Of a DNA stretch of 64,000 nucleotides, positions 18,637 through 29,436 are shown piece after piece. The notes under the pieces were generated by a model. It ran no database searches and was not told the origin of the DNA. It saw only the letters and a program-made list of their open reading frames with translations. Source of the stretch: Flavobacterium ichthyis (GTDB lineage Bacteria > Bacteroidota > Bacteroidia > Flavobacteriales > Flavobacteriaceae); NCBI RefSeq assembly GCF_009915155.1, contig NZ_JAABLM010000012.1, forward strand, positions 1-64,000, in the 5' to 3' direction. Position numbers and translations under genes: made by a program. Numbering within the stretch: position 1 is the first letter of the stretch; each line of letters begins with the position of its first letter.

Positions 18637-19518
18637 ATGGATAATAAATCTATCATTAGCCACGATGAAATTAGGAAACTTATATACAGCATACGTAGCA
18701 AACAGGTGATGTTGGATAGCGACCTGGCCTCTTTGTATCAGGTGGAAACAAAGAACCTTAACCGTGCTGTAAAAAGGAATATTGAAAGGTTTCCTGAATC
18801 ATTCTGCTTTCAATTGACCGAAGAGGAGGTAGAAAACTTGAGGTTCCAATTTGGCACCTCAAGTTTAAACCACGGCGGTAGGCGTTATTTGCCAATGGTT
18901 TTTTCAGAATCAGGGGTGGCAATGGCCTCAGCCGTTCTCCGGTCTGAAATTGCCATTAAGGTTAGCGTAGAAATTATGGAAGCCTTTGTAGAGATGCGAA
19001 GAATCCTTACCACCAATGCCTCCCTGTTTAACCGTCTGGACAAAATAGAGCTTAAACAACTGGAAGCCGACCAGAAATTTGAAGAAATATTTAAGGCGCT
19101 GGAAAGCGACAAAATTCACAGCGAAAAAGGTGTTTTTTACGATGGGCAGATTTTTGATGCTTATACGTTCGTTGCCGACATCATAAGAAATGCCGGACGT
19201 TCAATTATACTCATTGACAATTACGTTGATGATACGGTACTCACATTGCTTGGGAAACGTGGGCGGTCGGTGACTGCCACGATTTATACCAAAAATATCA
19301 GTAACCAATTACAACTTGATCTGCAACGCTACAATAGCCAGTACCCATCTATTGATGTACATACATTCGCCCAGGCACACGACCGCTTTCTTATCATTGA
19401 CGGAACAGAGCTGTACCATATCGGGGCATCACTCAAAGATTTGGGCAAAAAGTGGTTTGCCTTTTCAAGAATGGATATTGAAGTCGGTAGGATGCTTCAA
19501 ATTCTCAATAAGCCATAA
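18637..19518 (+). CDS. ORF6N-domain protein with C-terminal phospholipase-D-like domain
   Basis: The 293-residue protein has an N-terminal ORF6N DNA-binding domain (about 5-115): IRSKQVMLDSDLASLYQVET, then NRAVKRNIERFPESFCFQLT, common in phage and mobile-element regulators. A coiled middle (about 120-150) leads into a C-terminal domain with HDRFLIIDGTELYHIGASL, which resembles one HKD-like half of phospholipase-D-fold nucleases (the usual HxK lysine is replaced by Arg). It starts 15 bases after topB, so it may be expressed with the excision operon. Role unknown; possibly a regulator or nuclease paired with its convergent neighbour. Confidence 0.8.
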   Translation: MDNKSIISHDEIRKLIYSIRSKQVMLDSDLASLYQVETKNLNRAVKRNIERFPESFCFQLTEEEVENLRFQFGTSSLNHGGRRYLPMVFSESGVAMASAVLRSEIAIKVSVEIMEAFVEMRRILTTNASLFNRLDKIELKQLEADQKFEEIFKALESDKIHSEKGVFYDGQIFDAYTFVADIIRNAGRSIILIDNYVDDTVLTLLGKRGRSVTATIYTKNISNQLQLDLQRYNSQYPSIDVHTFAQAHDRFLIIDGTELYHIGASLKDLGKKWFAFSRMDIEVGRMLQILNKP

Positions 19519-19531
19519 TGTATAGCTAGTT

Positions 19532-21931
19532 CTATTCTGTCTGTGGGTTTTCTTGTAGTGCTTCATTACGCTTCTTCATTTCTTCTTGCCATAATTCGCC
19601 TTGTATTTCTCCCCAAGTCTTAATCTCCAAGTGTTTCTTGACTGAAAACTCACATAGATTTCCAATCCAGTCATTATATCTGTGGTACGATTTAGCCTCA
19701 TTTTTGTATTCTGAAAAATGGTCTCCAAATTCATTCGGCAATAATTCTTTGGCAGTTAAAATAAGTATTGGATTTGTTGGTCGATGTCCGACACCAGTTC
19801 TAAAATGGTTTACAACTTTTGAAATTTCTACTTTTTCTTCATCTGTTAATTCCTCATTTAATGTGGCAAAAGTCAAAATCGAGTTTGGAAATTCTGTTCC
19901 TAATTCAATCATTCTATCTGCATCGTCAGATGTAAAGTGCTTATAGGTCTTGCATTCGCAAAAAATTAAATCTGGAGGAATGCTGTTTTTGTGACCTTCC
20001 TGAAGTATCAAGGCGAGGTCAACCTCTTTGGTTACTTTATTTTTTATAAGTTCAAAACCAATAAGCGCAGACATATTCCCAGTGGTTTCTGCAAATTCTT
20101 CATTAAACAATTTGAGCGTTAAAAATACAGTTATGACCCCACCAACTTTATTATTCTTACTAAATGGTCCAATTCCACGATAAGCCCACTTAATATCTTG
20201 TGGGTGGTGGGTTGGTAAGCCAAAGTTGTTTCTGCAAATGGCACAAGTCATTGTCTCCATTAACTCCGTGGGAAGATAAAAAGCGTGTTGATGGCAAACT
20301 TCACATTGGAGAATTGAGCCAAATTCAATTATCTTATTTTCTATGATTTTTTTTATGTAGGAGTTGACTTGTTCATTATCATTAATTTTTAGACTCTTCT
20401 TGATTTCTCCAACTAATTGTGGATGGTAAACGGTTTTTCCGTCTTCAATTAATTCGAGCATTTTAAGTGAGGATTTATTTTGTAAAAAGTATGAGCCTCG
20501 TATGCCCCCAATATTCTTTAATACTTCTTTAGCTAAACGACCATTGGATGTTTGGTTTAATTTGTTGCCGCTTTTAGCGAAAAATACTTTGAAAAAATCT
20601 TTGGCTTTTGGAATGAAAAAATACACTTCGTCATCCTCCCTTCGAACATAGTGACTTAACCCCCCTTTGGATAACCGCCATTTGTCCCTGCCAAAAGAAT
20701 GAGTTAATCTTATCCAGTCGATTGTTTCAATTCCATATATAAGCCCCGCATCATTCAAATATTCATCAAAGTAATCAAATGTAAGGTTTACTTTATGTGA
20801 GGCTGCGAGGTTGTAGTTGTATTTAAGTTTGAACGGTATATCATCAGTTTTAAACTTCACATAATTTTCCTTTACTTCTACTTGCGAATAGGTGGAATTA
20901 ATTTGTGTCTGTGCGCATAATACCTTATCTGCTTCCAATACCGACCTATCTTCTGCCCAAAATCTCGGAAACCAACCTTGAAATGCGAAATTAAGATTAC
21001 CTCCTATTTCGTTTTTAATATCCTGAAGTTTTTGTTCAATTTCTTGTCTCTGTTCCGGAGTTGCTGAAGTGCTAACTTGAAAATTAACGATTGAGAAACT
21101 TTGGGATTTGTCTTCTTGAAACTTGCAAAATCTTTTTATAAATCCATTAAAGTATTCATTGCTAATTTGGCTAAGAGGGATAGGAATAATGCTCCAACCA
21201 AGCGCTCGCAAATTCCAATAATTGATAATGTCATTTAACCTTGTCTCGTTTAGAAAATATATTCCTTCGCCTTTATACCAACGTCTTTCAGGCAAAGATT
21301 TAATCGCTTCTACATTGATATCTAATGTGCTAATGTTCTCATTCGGAAAATGTTCAGCAATATTCTCAAAAGTAATTTCGGGCTGTTCAAAATATGCATA
21401 GGGTTTTAATTGATTACTTAATTCTTTTTGAAAGCTGTCCACAAAGCAGCCAATGAAGGACTTTAAAAATAATCCTGAATTTTCTGTGTTGGGAAGTGAA
21501 AGTTTTAAGTTATCGTTTCTTACGAATTTAAACTCTGTTTCAATGGTATGAGAAATTAGTTCAAGAATACTTATGCCGTATCTAATTTCGCCTTTTTCAG
21601 TGCAAGAAAGAAACTCTTCAATTGTTAGTAAAGTTCTATCCCCGATTAATGTCTTTATGTAATTCTCATCTAAAGAACTGTCATAAAGAATTATGTCGGG
21701 GTCAAAATTGTCTATTGTATTTATGTAATAATTCGAAGCGTCATACTCAATGGCATATTCCCTAACGAATGCTTCTGGTAAATCTGAATGAAGTGGAAGA
21801 ATTGGGCTGAAAATACCACCCCAATATGAAAATGCAATTTTTACTGCACGTTCAAATTTGCTTTCATTGTCAGGTTCAATTAAAAAACAAAATCTTATCG
21901 GCGATACTGCCTGATTTACTCCTATAGTCAT
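19532..21931 (-). CDS. 799-residue unknown protein with zinc ribbon and PD-(D/E)xK-like motif
   Basis: I do not recognise a named family. The N-terminus (IRFCFLIEPDNES, then FSYWGGIFSPILPLHSD) looks like a distinct domain, and the middle (about 200-500) is mixed alpha/beta. A zinc ribbon has C543-x2-C546 and C563-x2-C566. The C-terminal part contains EVDLALIL (E636, D638) and DLIFCECKTYKHF (E659, K661), spaced like a restriction-type PD-(D/E)xK nuclease core. It is convergent with the ORF6N gene (13-base gap), opposite to the surrounding ICE core genes, and sits between topB and DUF1896, which are normally adjacent. An anti-phage or restriction-like role is inference. Confidence 0.7.
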   Translation of the reverse strand: MTIGVNQAVSPIRFCFLIEPDNESKFERAVKIAFSYWGGIFSPILPLHSDLPEAFVREYAIEYDASNYYINTIDNFDPDIILYDSSLDENYIKTLIGDRTLLTIEEFLSCTEKGEIRYGISILELISHTIETEFKFVRNDNLKLSLPNTENSGLFLKSFIGCFVDSFQKELSNQLKPYAYFEQPEITFENIAEHFPNENISTLDINVEAIKSLPERRWYKGEGIYFLNETRLNDIINYWNLRALGWSIIPIPLSQISNEYFNGFIKRFCKFQEDKSQSFSIVNFQVSTSATPEQRQEIEQKLQDIKNEIGGNLNFAFQGWFPRFWAEDRSVLEADKVLCAQTQINSTYSQVEVKENYVKFKTDDIPFKLKYNYNLAASHKVNLTFDYFDEYLNDAGLIYGIETIDWIRLTHSFGRDKWRLSKGGLSHYVRREDDEVYFFIPKAKDFFKVFFAKSGNKLNQTSNGRLAKEVLKNIGGIRGSYFLQNKSSLKMLELIEDGKTVYHPQLVGEIKKSLKINDNEQVNSYIKKIIENKIIEFGSILQCEVCHQHAFYLPTELMETMTCAICRNNFGLPTHHPQDIKWAYRGIGPFSKNNKVGGVITVFLTLKLFNEEFAETTGNMSALIGFELIKNKVTKEVDLALILQEGHKNSIPPDLIFCECKTYKHFTSDDADRMIELGTEFPNSILTFATLNEELTDEEKVEISKVVNHFRTGVGHRPTNPILILTAKELLPNEFGDHFSEYKNEAKSYHRYNDWIGNLCEFSVKKHLEIKTWGEIQGELWQEEMKKRNEALQENPQTE

Positions 21932-21960
21932 TTATTTCTGTCTTATTAATGAATATCATT

Positions 21961-22019
21961 TAAGGTCTTTCCTTAAATAATCACAAATTCTTAAAGATGC
22001 GCAGTACGCATTCTGTGAT
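21961..22019. repeat. Nested inverted repeats at the right edge of the 799-residue gene insert
   Basis: TAAGG/CCTTA (21961-21975) is followed by a larger dyad in which ATCACA near 21980 pairs with TGTGAT near 22019, and ATGCG (21997-22001) pairs with CGCAT (22007-22011). It lies upstream of the 799-residue gene, so it could be its operator or mark the end of the inserted segment. Confidence 0.45.
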
Positions 22020-22092
22020 AACGCCAGCAAGTATTTGTTTCCCAAAAATACAAATTAAATCCCTCGGTATTAATCTTCTTGTGCCAAATCCC

Positions 22093-22137
22093 GCCACTTA
22101 ACGCCAAACCATTCCACTTCCGTAAATGCTTTTGTCA
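22093..22137 (+). promoter_or_regulatory. Candidate promoter with GCCA-rich ICE motif, copy b
   Basis: GCCACTTAACGCCAAACCAT begins at 22093 and continues TTCC, resembling the traE leader copy at 63191 (GCCACT, six bases, GCCAAAC, then ATTCC). TGCTTTTG (22127-22134), followed by TCACC, matches the -7 region of the related copies, where TTTTG is followed by TCCC. It sits 49 bases upstream of the DUF1896 gene. Confidence 0.5.
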
Positions 22138-22185
22138 CCTGCTCTAAATTTATGGTTCAGGTAATAATTCTAAATAAAATTCTAT

Positions 22186-22623
22186 ATGGATACACAACAC
22201 AAAGACCTATCGTATTTCAGATTACGACTACAGGAACTACTATATACCAGCTTTCCTGAAAAGGCATACGACAACAAGTTTATAGAACAACGTTCATCGT
22301 GGGCAGCCAATGCCTATGAAAGTGCTTTTCGTTCAGGAAACTCCATCGACCAGTGCGATGAGATCGCTAACTACATCCTTTTTGAAGGCTTACGCTTCTC
22401 CAAATTCGACACCGTTTTTCAAGTGGTATGCAATGAGTTTGATTCCCTAATGGCAGACGAGGAACTGCGACCGTTCGCACTTAAAATGTTCCCTGTCTGC
22501 GAGCCTATTTTCTCCAGCTATGAACTAACCGATGACTTCGCAAACGGTCCTGAGTTTGACCTGCTCTATACCGAAATAACCGGAACCATCGCAATCTGGA
22601 TAGAGGAAAATGGGCTTCAGTAA
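22186..22623 (+). CDS. DUF1896-family ICE protein
   Basis: The 145-residue acidic protein has the features of DUF1896, a family found next to the large methylase-helicase gene in Bacteroidetes ICEs ([20 protein letters not shown] near the start; [28 protein letters not shown]). No catalytic motif is visible. It overlaps the following gene by 14 bases, implying translational coupling and perhaps a shared complex. Function is unknown. Confidence 0.82.
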   Translation: MDTQHKDLSYFRLRLQELLYTSFPEKAYDNKFIEQRSSWAANAYESAFRSGNSIDQCDEIANYILFEGLRFSKFDTVFQVVCNEFDSLMADEELRPFALKMFPVCEPIFSSYELTDDFANGPEFDLLYTEITGTIAIWIEENGLQ

Positions 22624-25600
22624 ACGCCAACATCTCCAACTGAATATTGATGCCTTACGAATTGCTTTTAAACTGCAAAAGGAGAAAAGACAAGCCACCG
22701 TAGGCGAAAGACTGCTAATGAGGCAATACAGCGGATTTGGCGGTCTTAAATTCGTGCTGAACCCTATAGAGAATGCAATAGACATCAATCACTGGAGAAA
22801 GACGGAACACGACCTGTTTCCGCTAACGCAGGAACTCCACACACTACTCAAAGAAAATTCTGAAGACGATAAGCAATACCGCAGGTATGTGGATAGCATG
22901 AAAAGCTCTGTACTGACGGCCTTTTATACGCCACCACAAATCATAGATGCGGTTTCCGCAACCTTACGTGAAAGCGGCTTGGACATTCAGAAATTCCTTG
23001 AACCCTCCGCAGGGATCGGCTCATTTATACAATCTTTTTCGGAAAATCAATCGGCAAATGTTACAGCTTATGAGAAAGATTTGTTGACAGGCAAGATTTT
23101 AAAACAGCTTTATCCGAAAAGCAATATCCGTATAAGTGGTTTTGAGGAAATCCCCGAAAAAGAACAAAACAGCTATGATGTGGTTGCGAGTAACATACCG
23201 TTCGGCGACACATCCGTGTTTGATCTTTCTTATTCCAGAAGTAAAGACACAGCCAAAGTACAAGCTGCACGAAGCATTCACAATTACTTCTTTCTGAAAG
23301 GTACTGATATGCTCCGTGAGGGCGGTTTGTTAGTTTACATTACTTCACAAGGAATTTTAAACAGCCCAAAGAACGAACCGATACGCAGGGCATTGATGCA
23401 GGATAATAATCTGATTTCAGTTGTTCGCTTACCCAACAATCTTTTTACAGAATATGCGGGTACAGAAGTCGGAAGCGACCTGATTATCCTCCAAAAGAAT
23501 ACGGCAAAACAAAGCCTGACAGATGCGGAAGAATTCTTTTGCCAAAGCAAGCAAACGCAGTATAATACGCCTGGCAATGCACTTTTTCAGGACAGCACAA
23601 GGATTGTGCATACCGAACAGAAATTAGATACCGACCCATACGGAAAGCCTGCATTAATTTTTACACACAAAGGCGGGGTTACAGGAATTGCCAAAGACCT
23701 GAAACAAATGCTTATGAATGATTTTGAAAAGCATTTGGATTTGAATTTATATAAAGGAAAGCGTAACGATGAACCTGTTATACAAATTCCCATAACACCG
23801 CAACCGCCAGTTGTAGAACCTGTAGTAATCAGTCAGGAACGACAGTTATTAGATACACCTACAATTATTCAGCAAAGTCAACAGGAATTAAAGCAGTTAA
23901 GCATTTTCGATCTGTTTGAAAATATAGATGAACCGGTAGCGGTTCTTGCTCCGCCTAAGAGTACGACGCAAGCCAAAAGGCAAAGCACTAAAGCATACCG
24001 CCGTGCAGTAGGTCGCCAGACCGATCTGTTCAATGGGATACAGCAACCTTATACACCTCCGATTACCGATAGAACCGCCAACGGAAGCCCATCTACCAAT
24101 GGCAAAAAACAGGAAGCCATCGGCGACCTGTTTTCGGGCATTAATGATAATAGCCAGGCTGCTCAACCTTCCCTCATGAATACTATTCCCGAACTTGCTC
24201 CGTATGGTGGAGAATTAAAATCATTCCACCGTAACGATTGCCTTGTATTGGATAATGGTTGGGTCGGTCATCTGCAAGATGTAGATACATCAAATGGTAA
24301 GGCTGTATTCCACCCATTGCAATTACCAGCCTCACAAAAAGCAAGAGCTGAAGCCTACATTGCTGTACGTGATGTTTACCAAGATCTTTATAACAAGGAG
24401 GCGAAGCTTCAGACCGAACACAAAGAAGAAAGAGAAAATCTTAATCAATTATACGATGCCTTTGTCAAAAGGTACGGAAACCTCAACAGTGCCGATAATA
24501 TCAAGCTCATCAAAACGGACAGCTCAGGAAAAGAAATCCCTTACTTGGAGCGTGTGGTTGGTGGCGTGGTACACAAAGCCGATATATTCAGTCGCACTGT
24601 AAGTTTTTCTACCTTAACCATAACAACGGACAATCCTGAAGAAGCATTAGCGGCCTCGCTAAATAAGTACGGAAACGTGGATATGGACTATATGTCCGAA
24701 ATCAGCGGTATGACTGATGACGCTTTGAAAGAAGACTTACACGGTCGTATTTATTACAATCCTCTACAAAAGGAATACGAAATATCCGAACGCTGGATTG
24801 CAGGTAACGTTGTGGAAAAAGCCCAAGAGGTACAGAACTATATTGAAAACAATCCCAATGATATCGAAGCCAAAGCAAGCCTCACCGTTTTGGAAGAAGC
24901 CCGACCAAGACGAATTGAGTTTGAAGAATTGGATTTTAACCTAGGCGAACGTTGGATACCCACTGGTATTTATGGCCGGTTTGCTTCACATCTTTTTGAT
25001 ACGGAGGTCAGCATTCATTACTCGGAGAGTTCTGATGATTTTTCTGTAAGCTGTAAACAAAAGAATGTTCATATATGGGATAAATACGCCGTAAAAGCTG
25101 AAAGCCGGACGTTTGACGGGATTGCTCTGCTCAAACACGCCCTTGTCAATACTACACCTGATATTACCAAAAAAGTGATGGTTGGCGATCAAGAAGTCAA
25201 GGTACGTGATATGGAAGCCATACAAATGGCGAATACTAAGATTGATGAAATCCGAACCGCTTTTACAGACTGGCTTCATGCCCAAAATGATGAATTTAAG
25301 ACTAGACTTACCGACAAATACAACGACACGTTTAATTGCTTTGTCCGTCCGAATTACGACGGAACTCATCAGGACTTTCCCGGTTTAGACCGCAAAGCAC
25401 TCGGAATTGAAGATTTGTATTCCAGCCAAAAGGACACGGTTTGGATGATTAAGCTGAACAATGGTGCTATCTGCGACCACGAAGTAGGTGCAGGAAAAAC
25501 ATTGGTAATGTGTACGGCAGCCCAGGAAATGAAGCGTTTAGGGTTGGCTCATAAGCCTATGATTATCGGGCTAAAGAGCAATGTACACGAAATTGCCGAA

Positions 25601-27988
25601 GCTTACCGTACCGCTTATCCACACGCAAAAATATTGTTTCCGGGCAAAGAAGATTTTACACCCCAAAAACGCCAACGTATTTTTGGCGATATTAAAAACA
25701 ACGATTGGGATTGTGTTATTCTCACACACGACCAATTCGGAATGATACCGCAATCGCCCGAAATACAAAAGGAAATATTCGAACTCGAATTGGACAGCGT
25801 GGAGCGTAACCTTGATGCCCTGCAATCGCAAGGCAAGGAAGTGACCAGAGGAATGCTTGCCGGTGTAATCAAGCGAAAAGAAAACCTCGAAGTCAAACTC
25901 AAAACCCTGCAACACGATATTGAAAATCGTAAAGATGATGTGGTAGATTTTAAGATGATGGGTATAGACCATCTGTTTGTGGATGAAAGCCATCAATTTA
26001 AAAACCTGATGTTCAATACAAGGCATTCAAGGGTTGCAGGATTAGGGAATGTGGACGGAAGCCTGAAGGCTATGAACCTGCTTTTTGCTATCCGTACTAT
26101 TCAGGAACGTATCAATGCCGATATGGGAGCAACCTTTCTTTCGGGAACAACGATCAGCAATTCTTTAACGGAGCTATACCTGCTCTTCAAATACCTGCGC
26201 CCACGGGCAATGGAAAAACAGGGCATTCATTCCTTTGATGCCTGGGCTGCTATTTACGCAAGAAAAACGACTGATTATGAATTTTCGGTTGCCAACAATA
26301 TTGTTGCAAAAGAACGTTTCCGGTATTTTATCAAAGTGCCAGAGTTGGCACAATTCTATTCTGAAATTACGGATTACCGGACAGCAAAAGATATAGGCAT
26401 TGACCGTCCTGAAAAGAACGAGGTACTGTATAACATACCGCCTACTCCAGACCAGGAAGTTTTTATCCAAAAACTGATGGAATTTGCCAAATCGGGAAAT
26501 GCTTCTTTATTAGGAAGAGCTCCTTTATCTCCGTCAGAAGAAAAGGCAAAAATGCTCATCGCTACGGACTATGCCCGCAAGATGTCTTTGGATATGCGTA
26601 TGGTAAGCGGTACGTATGATGACCACCCCGACAATAAAGCTTCTCATTGTGCAGTAAACATTGCTAAGTACTACAACCAATACAACTCACAAAAAGGAAC
26701 GCAGTTCGTTTTTTCCGATTTGGGAACCTACCAGCCAGGCGAATGGAATGTGTATTCTGAAATCAAACGCAAACTTGTGGAAGACCACGACATTCCGGCT
26801 CATGAAGTCCGCTTTATACAAGAAGCAAAAAATGATAAGCAACGCAAGGAGCTTATCAAAGGGATGAACGAAGGCAAAATCCGTGTACTGTTCGGTTCAA
26901 CCAGTATGTTGGGTACTGGTGTGAATGCACAAAAAAGAGCCGTTGCCGTTCATCATCTCGATACGCCGTGGCGACCAAGCGACCTTGCCCAAAGGGACGG
27001 CAGAGCTGTTCGTAAAGGCAATGAGATCGCCAAGTTTTTTGCAGAAAATAAAGTAGATGTAATCATTTATGCCGTAGAAAAATCATTGGATAGCTATAAG
27101 TTTAATCTGCTATACAATAAGCAACTTTTCATTGACCAATTAAAAAATAATAACCTCGGCAAGCGAACTATTGATGAGGGCAGTATGGATGAAAAATCAG
27201 GAATGAACTTTTCGGAATATGTGGCTATACTATCAGGAAATACAGACCTGTTGGATAAAGCCAAATTAGAAAAACAGATTGCCGGATTGGAAAGCGAAAA
27301 GCAGGCTTTCAATCGTTCTAAATTTGGTGCCAAGTATAAGCTGGAAGACTATTCAGCAGAACTTGACAAAGCCAAATCCCGCTTTGATCGTATGAGCCTC
27401 GACTGGGACAATTTGCAGCAACGCATACAAATGCGGTCGGATGGTACTGTTGCCAACCCTGTTATGCTATACGGTTTACCGCCTAATGCCGACATCAAGC
27501 AAATCGGCACAAAACTCAATCAGCTTGCCGATAAATCACGTACAGGCGGGGGGTATGAAGAAATCGGAAGCCTTTACGGTTTTCAGCTTTTAGTAAAAAC
27601 AGAAATGTCGCAGAAAGAGGGCATTGATATTCGCGTAAACCGATTTTTGATACAAGGTGAGGGAAATATTAAATACACCTACAATAACGGTATTATCGCC
27701 AAAGATGAAAAATTGGCATCAATGAATTTCCTGAACGCTTTGGAAAAACTGCCCGGCTATATCGAGCAGGAACAAAAGAAAATTGTAGAAATACAAAAAG
27801 ATTTGCCTGTTCTTCAGGAAGTGATTAATGGTACCTGGTCTAAAGAAACCCGGTTGAGCGAACTCAAAACGGGACTTGCTGCCGTTGAACGGAAAATTCA
27901 GTTGTCAATCATACCGGAACCTAAAGACGAACCGGTGGTACAGGCTGAAAAACAAAAAGAAGCTATAACATTTCGTAAAGCATTTTAA
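22610..27988 (+). CDS. Giant N6-adenine methylase-like / SF2 helicase fusion protein of the ICE
   Basis: The 1792-residue protein joins an N-terminal Rossmann methyltransferase domain, with SAM motif EPSAGIGSF (131-139) and SNIPFGD (194-200) in place of the catalytic NPPF/Y, to a SNF2-like helicase. The helicase has Walker A EVGAGKT near residue 960, DESH near 1125, and motif [12 protein letters not shown] near 1460. A long coiled region follows. Homologues are core genes of CTnDOT-like ICEs. The altered NPPF motif leaves methylase activity uncertain. It may act in DNA processing or in protecting incoming DNA; neither role is shown by the sequence. Confidence 0.9.
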   Translation: MGFSKRQHLQLNIDALRIAFKLQKEKRQATVGERLLMRQYSGFGGLKFVLNPIENAIDINHWRKTEHDLFPLTQELHTLLKENSEDDKQYRRYVDSMKSSVLTAFYTPPQIIDAVSATLRESGLDIQKFLEPSAGIGSFIQSFSENQSANVTAYEKDLLTGKILKQLYPKSNIRISGFEEIPEKEQNSYDVVASNIPFGDTSVFDLSYSRSKDTAKVQAARSIHNYFFLKGTDMLREGGLLVYITSQGILNSPKNEPIRRALMQDNNLISVVRLPNNLFTEYAGTEVGSDLIILQKNTAKQSLTDAEEFFCQSKQTQYNTPGNALFQDSTRIVHTEQKLDTDPYGKPALIFTHKGGVTGIAKDLKQMLMNDFEKHLDLNLYKGKRNDEPVIQIPITPQPPVVEPVVISQERQLLDTPTIIQQSQQELKQLSIFDLFENIDEPVAVLAPPKSTTQAKRQSTKAYRRAVGRQTDLFNGIQQPYTPPITDRTANGSPSTNGKKQEAIGDLFSGINDNSQAAQPSLMNTIPELAPYGGELKSFHRNDCLVLDNGWVGHLQDVDTSNGKAVFHPLQLPASQKARAEAYIAVRDVYQDLYNKEAKLQTEHKEERENLNQLYDAFVKRYGNLNSADNIKLIKTDSSGKEIPYLERVVGGVVHKADIFSRTVSFSTLTITTDNPEEALAASLNKYGNVDMDYMSEISGMTDDALKEDLHGRIYYNPLQKEYEISERWIAGNVVEKAQEVQNYIENNPNDIEAKASLTVLEEARPRRIEFEELDFNLGERWIPTGIYGRFASHLFDTEVSIHYSESSDDFSVSCKQKNVHIWDKYAVKAESRTFDGIALLKHALVNTTPDITKKVMVGDQEVKVRDMEAIQMANTKIDEIRTAFTDWLHAQNDEFKTRLTDKYNDTFNCFVRPNYDGTHQDFPGLDRKALGIEDLYSSQKDTVWMIKLNNGAICDHEVGAGKTLVMCTAAQEMKRLGLAHKPMIIGLKSNVHEIAEAYRTAYPHAKILFPGKEDFTPQKRQRIFGDIKNNDWDCVILTHDQFGMIPQSPEIQKEIFELELDSVERNLDALQSQGKEVTRGMLAGVIKRKENLEVKLKTLQHDIENRKDDVVDFKMMGIDHLFVDESHQFKNLMFNTRHSRVAGLGNVDGSLKAMNLLFAIRTIQERINADMGATFLSGTTISNSLTELYLLFKYLRPRAMEKQGIHSFDAWAAIYARKTTDYEFSVANNIVAKERFRYFIKVPELAQFYSEITDYRTAKDIGIDRPEKNEVLYNIPPTPDQEVFIQKLMEFAKSGNASLLGRAPLSPSEEKAKMLIATDYARKMSLDMRMVSGTYDDHPDNKASHCAVNIAKYYNQYNSQKGTQFVFSDLGTYQPGEWNVYSEIKRKLVEDHDIPAHEVRFIQEAKNDKQRKELIKGMNEGKIRVLFGSTSMLGTGVNAQKRAVAVHHLDTPWRPSDLAQRDGRAVRKGNEIAKFFAENKVDVIIYAVEKSLDSYKFNLLYNKQLFIDQLKNNNLGKRTIDEGSMDEKSGMNFSEYVAILSGNTDLLDKAKLEKQIAGLESEKQAFNRSKFGAKYKLEDYSAELDKAKSRFDRMSLDWDNLQQRIQMRSDGTVANPVMLYGLPPNADIKQIGTKLNQLADKSRTGGGYEEIGSLYGFQLLVKTEMSQKEGIDIRVNRFLIQGEGNIKYTYNNGIIAKDEKLASMNFLNALEKLPGYIEQEQKKIVEIQKDLPVLQEVINGTWSKETRLSELKTGLAAVERKIQLSIIPEPKDEPVVQAEKQKEAITFRKAF

Positions 27989-27995
27989 AGACCCT

Positions 27996-28820
27996 TTATG
28001 TCTCATCCTGTTCGTCCATTTTTTTAATGAGAGCATCTCGCAAGCCATCAAGAAATTTTGTTCTATTTATTTTCCGGGATTTTAATTCCATGAATGTGTG
28101 ATAAAAATCACCTAGATTGATATTGAAAACTTTCTCAAATGTTTTCGCAATATTTTTTATGTCAGCGTTGCCATTATCAAATAATCCCTGTAAATATAAT
28201 GCATAAATCAACTCTGTTAAAGCTGTTTTGCTACCAGTCCAATTTAGAGAGTAGCTATCAGGGTTTATGACCTTCTTTTTATTGGATAGCTGATCCTCGA
28301 TATAAACCTGTATCTGATCATTGGCTATGATTTTAGCAACTTTATAATCATGCGAAGTCGAAAACCTATGGTCGGTTTCAAAGTATACCGTGTCCAAGCT
28401 TAATTTAAGATCATGCTTTTCTCTAACAAAAAGCTTCTCATCTATAAATGAATTGTTGGTTCTGTAATATCTGTAAAACTCAAGATTATTATCAAAAAAC
28501 CTTTTGAGCTTTGCTAATTCCGCATTCAATACTTTTTTAATAGCCTTCGCTTCGTTAGGTTTTTTTGTTTCTATTTTATAAATGGCATTGTAGTAAATAA
28601 GCTTAGCAACAATCACGGGCTTTTGATGCTTAAAAAAATGTATTTCTTCTTGTAAGTTTTTAAAGCCTTTTTTGATTATAAATTCTTTCAATTCAGATAG
28701 TGTCCTAACAATAAGCTTTATAGCCGCTTCAATTCTTTGTAAAGAATAGTCGGTATCAATCTCCAAATCATTGATGGCAATTTCTAATTTAGACAACTTT
28801 TCATTGTAAAATTTTTCCAT
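27996..28820 (-). CDS. Second RteC-family protein
   Basis: The 274-residue paralogue of the rteC product at 13203 conserves EEIHFFKHQKPVIVAKLIYY, EFYRYYRTNN and FETDHRFSTSHDYKVAKIIA, as well as the C-terminal HTH-like region. Compared with the first copy it lacks the RSGR stretch and is clearly diverged, so it is not a recent duplication. It is convergent with the methylase-helicase gene (7-base gap). It may control a second promoter, for example of the nearby cargo, or be a degenerate regulator. Confidence 0.85.
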   Translation of the reverse strand: MEKFYNEKLSKLEIAINDLEIDTDYSLQRIEAAIKLIVRTLSELKEFIIKKGFKNLQEEIHFFKHQKPVIVAKLIYYNAIYKIETKKPNEAKAIKKVLNAELAKLKRFFDNNLEFYRYYRTNNSFIDEKLFVREKHDLKLSLDTVYFETDHRFSTSHDYKVAKIIANDQIQVYIEDQLSNKKKVINPDSYSLNWTGSKTALTELIYALYLQGLFDNGNADIKNIAKTFEKVFNINLGDFYHTFMELKSRKINRTKFLDGLRDALIKKMDEQDET

Positions 28821-28839
28821 AAGATTTGGTGTTTATAGT

Positions 28840-29076
28840 TTATTCTATTCTTTCACAACTGTAGCCTAAATTTTGTATAGATTTAATAATCCCCGCTATC
28901 TCAATATCCTTCTGAGTTGCTTCCACTCTAAAAATTTTATCTTCATCTTCAAGATCAAAATTAGTTTTGTAGCATGGATATTCATTTAAGAAAGAAACAA
29001 TTATGTTGTTCGCATCTTTATTATTCTGAACATTTGTCTTAAAAATTTCAACTATTTTCATTTGAAATTCAATCAT
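28840..29076 (-). CDS. Small HMA-like-fold protein of unknown function
   Basis: The 78-residue protein looks like a ferredoxin-like fold related to heavy-metal-associated domains (MKIVEIFKTNVQ at the start, FDLEDEDKIFRVEA in the middle), but has no CxxC metal site. An internal ATG at 29061 gives a start, MKIVEIFK, that fits such proteins better; the ATG at 29076 lies 6 bases after the VOC stop. It is probably co-transcribed with the VOC gene upstream. Confidence 0.6.
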   Translation of the reverse strand: MIEFQMKIVEIFKTNVQNNKDANNIIVSFLNEYPCYKTNFDLEDEDKIFRVEATQKDIEIAGIIKSIQNLGYSCERIE

Positions 29077-29082
29077 TTAGTG

Positions 29083-29427
29083 TTACACTATCTCTTCGAA
29101 AAAGGTGATGGTATTTCCACATGCATCGATTAGTCTAAAATCTCTTTGCCCCCAAGGCTGAATACCAATGGCTATTGATTGATCTATAGCCCCAGTTATC
29201 AAATAGGCATCATATAATGACTGAATATCAGACACCTGAAATCTACATGAAGCAACATCTTTGTTATTATCAATTTCCTCTAAATATAGCTCGACGTCAT
29301 CAATACTCATCCGAGCAAACCCATTCTTCTTATATATACAATCAAACCCTAGCTTTATCTGATAGAATTCAATTGCCTCCACAATATCGCTCACGCGAAA
29401 TTGTGGGGCCACATTCTTAAATTTCAT
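29083..29427 (-). CDS. VOC-superfamily protein (glyoxalase/bleomycin-resistance type)
   Basis: The 114-residue protein has the paired beta-alpha-beta-beta-beta pattern: PQFRVSDIVEAIEFYQIKLG at the N-terminus, FARMSIDDVELYLEE in the middle, and the C-terminal WGQRDFRLIDACGNTITFFE typical of bleomycin-binding and related VOC proteins. Substrate is unknown; drug sequestration is a family-level guess supported by the resistance-rich neighbourhood. It precedes the small HMA-like gene in the same orientation. Confidence 0.85.
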   Translation of the reverse strand: MKFKNVAPQFRVSDIVEAIEFYQIKLGFDCIYKKNGFARMSIDDVELYLEEIDNNKDVASCRFQVSDIQSLYDAYLITGAIDQSIAIGIQPWGQRDFRLIDACGNTITFFEEIV

Positions 29428-29436
29428 AATCAGGAT

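Noticed and set aside
23061..27333. Many open frames opposite the methylase-helicase gene
   Set aside because: They are shadows of a strongly coding 5.4-kb gene on the plus strand with no start signals or domain features.
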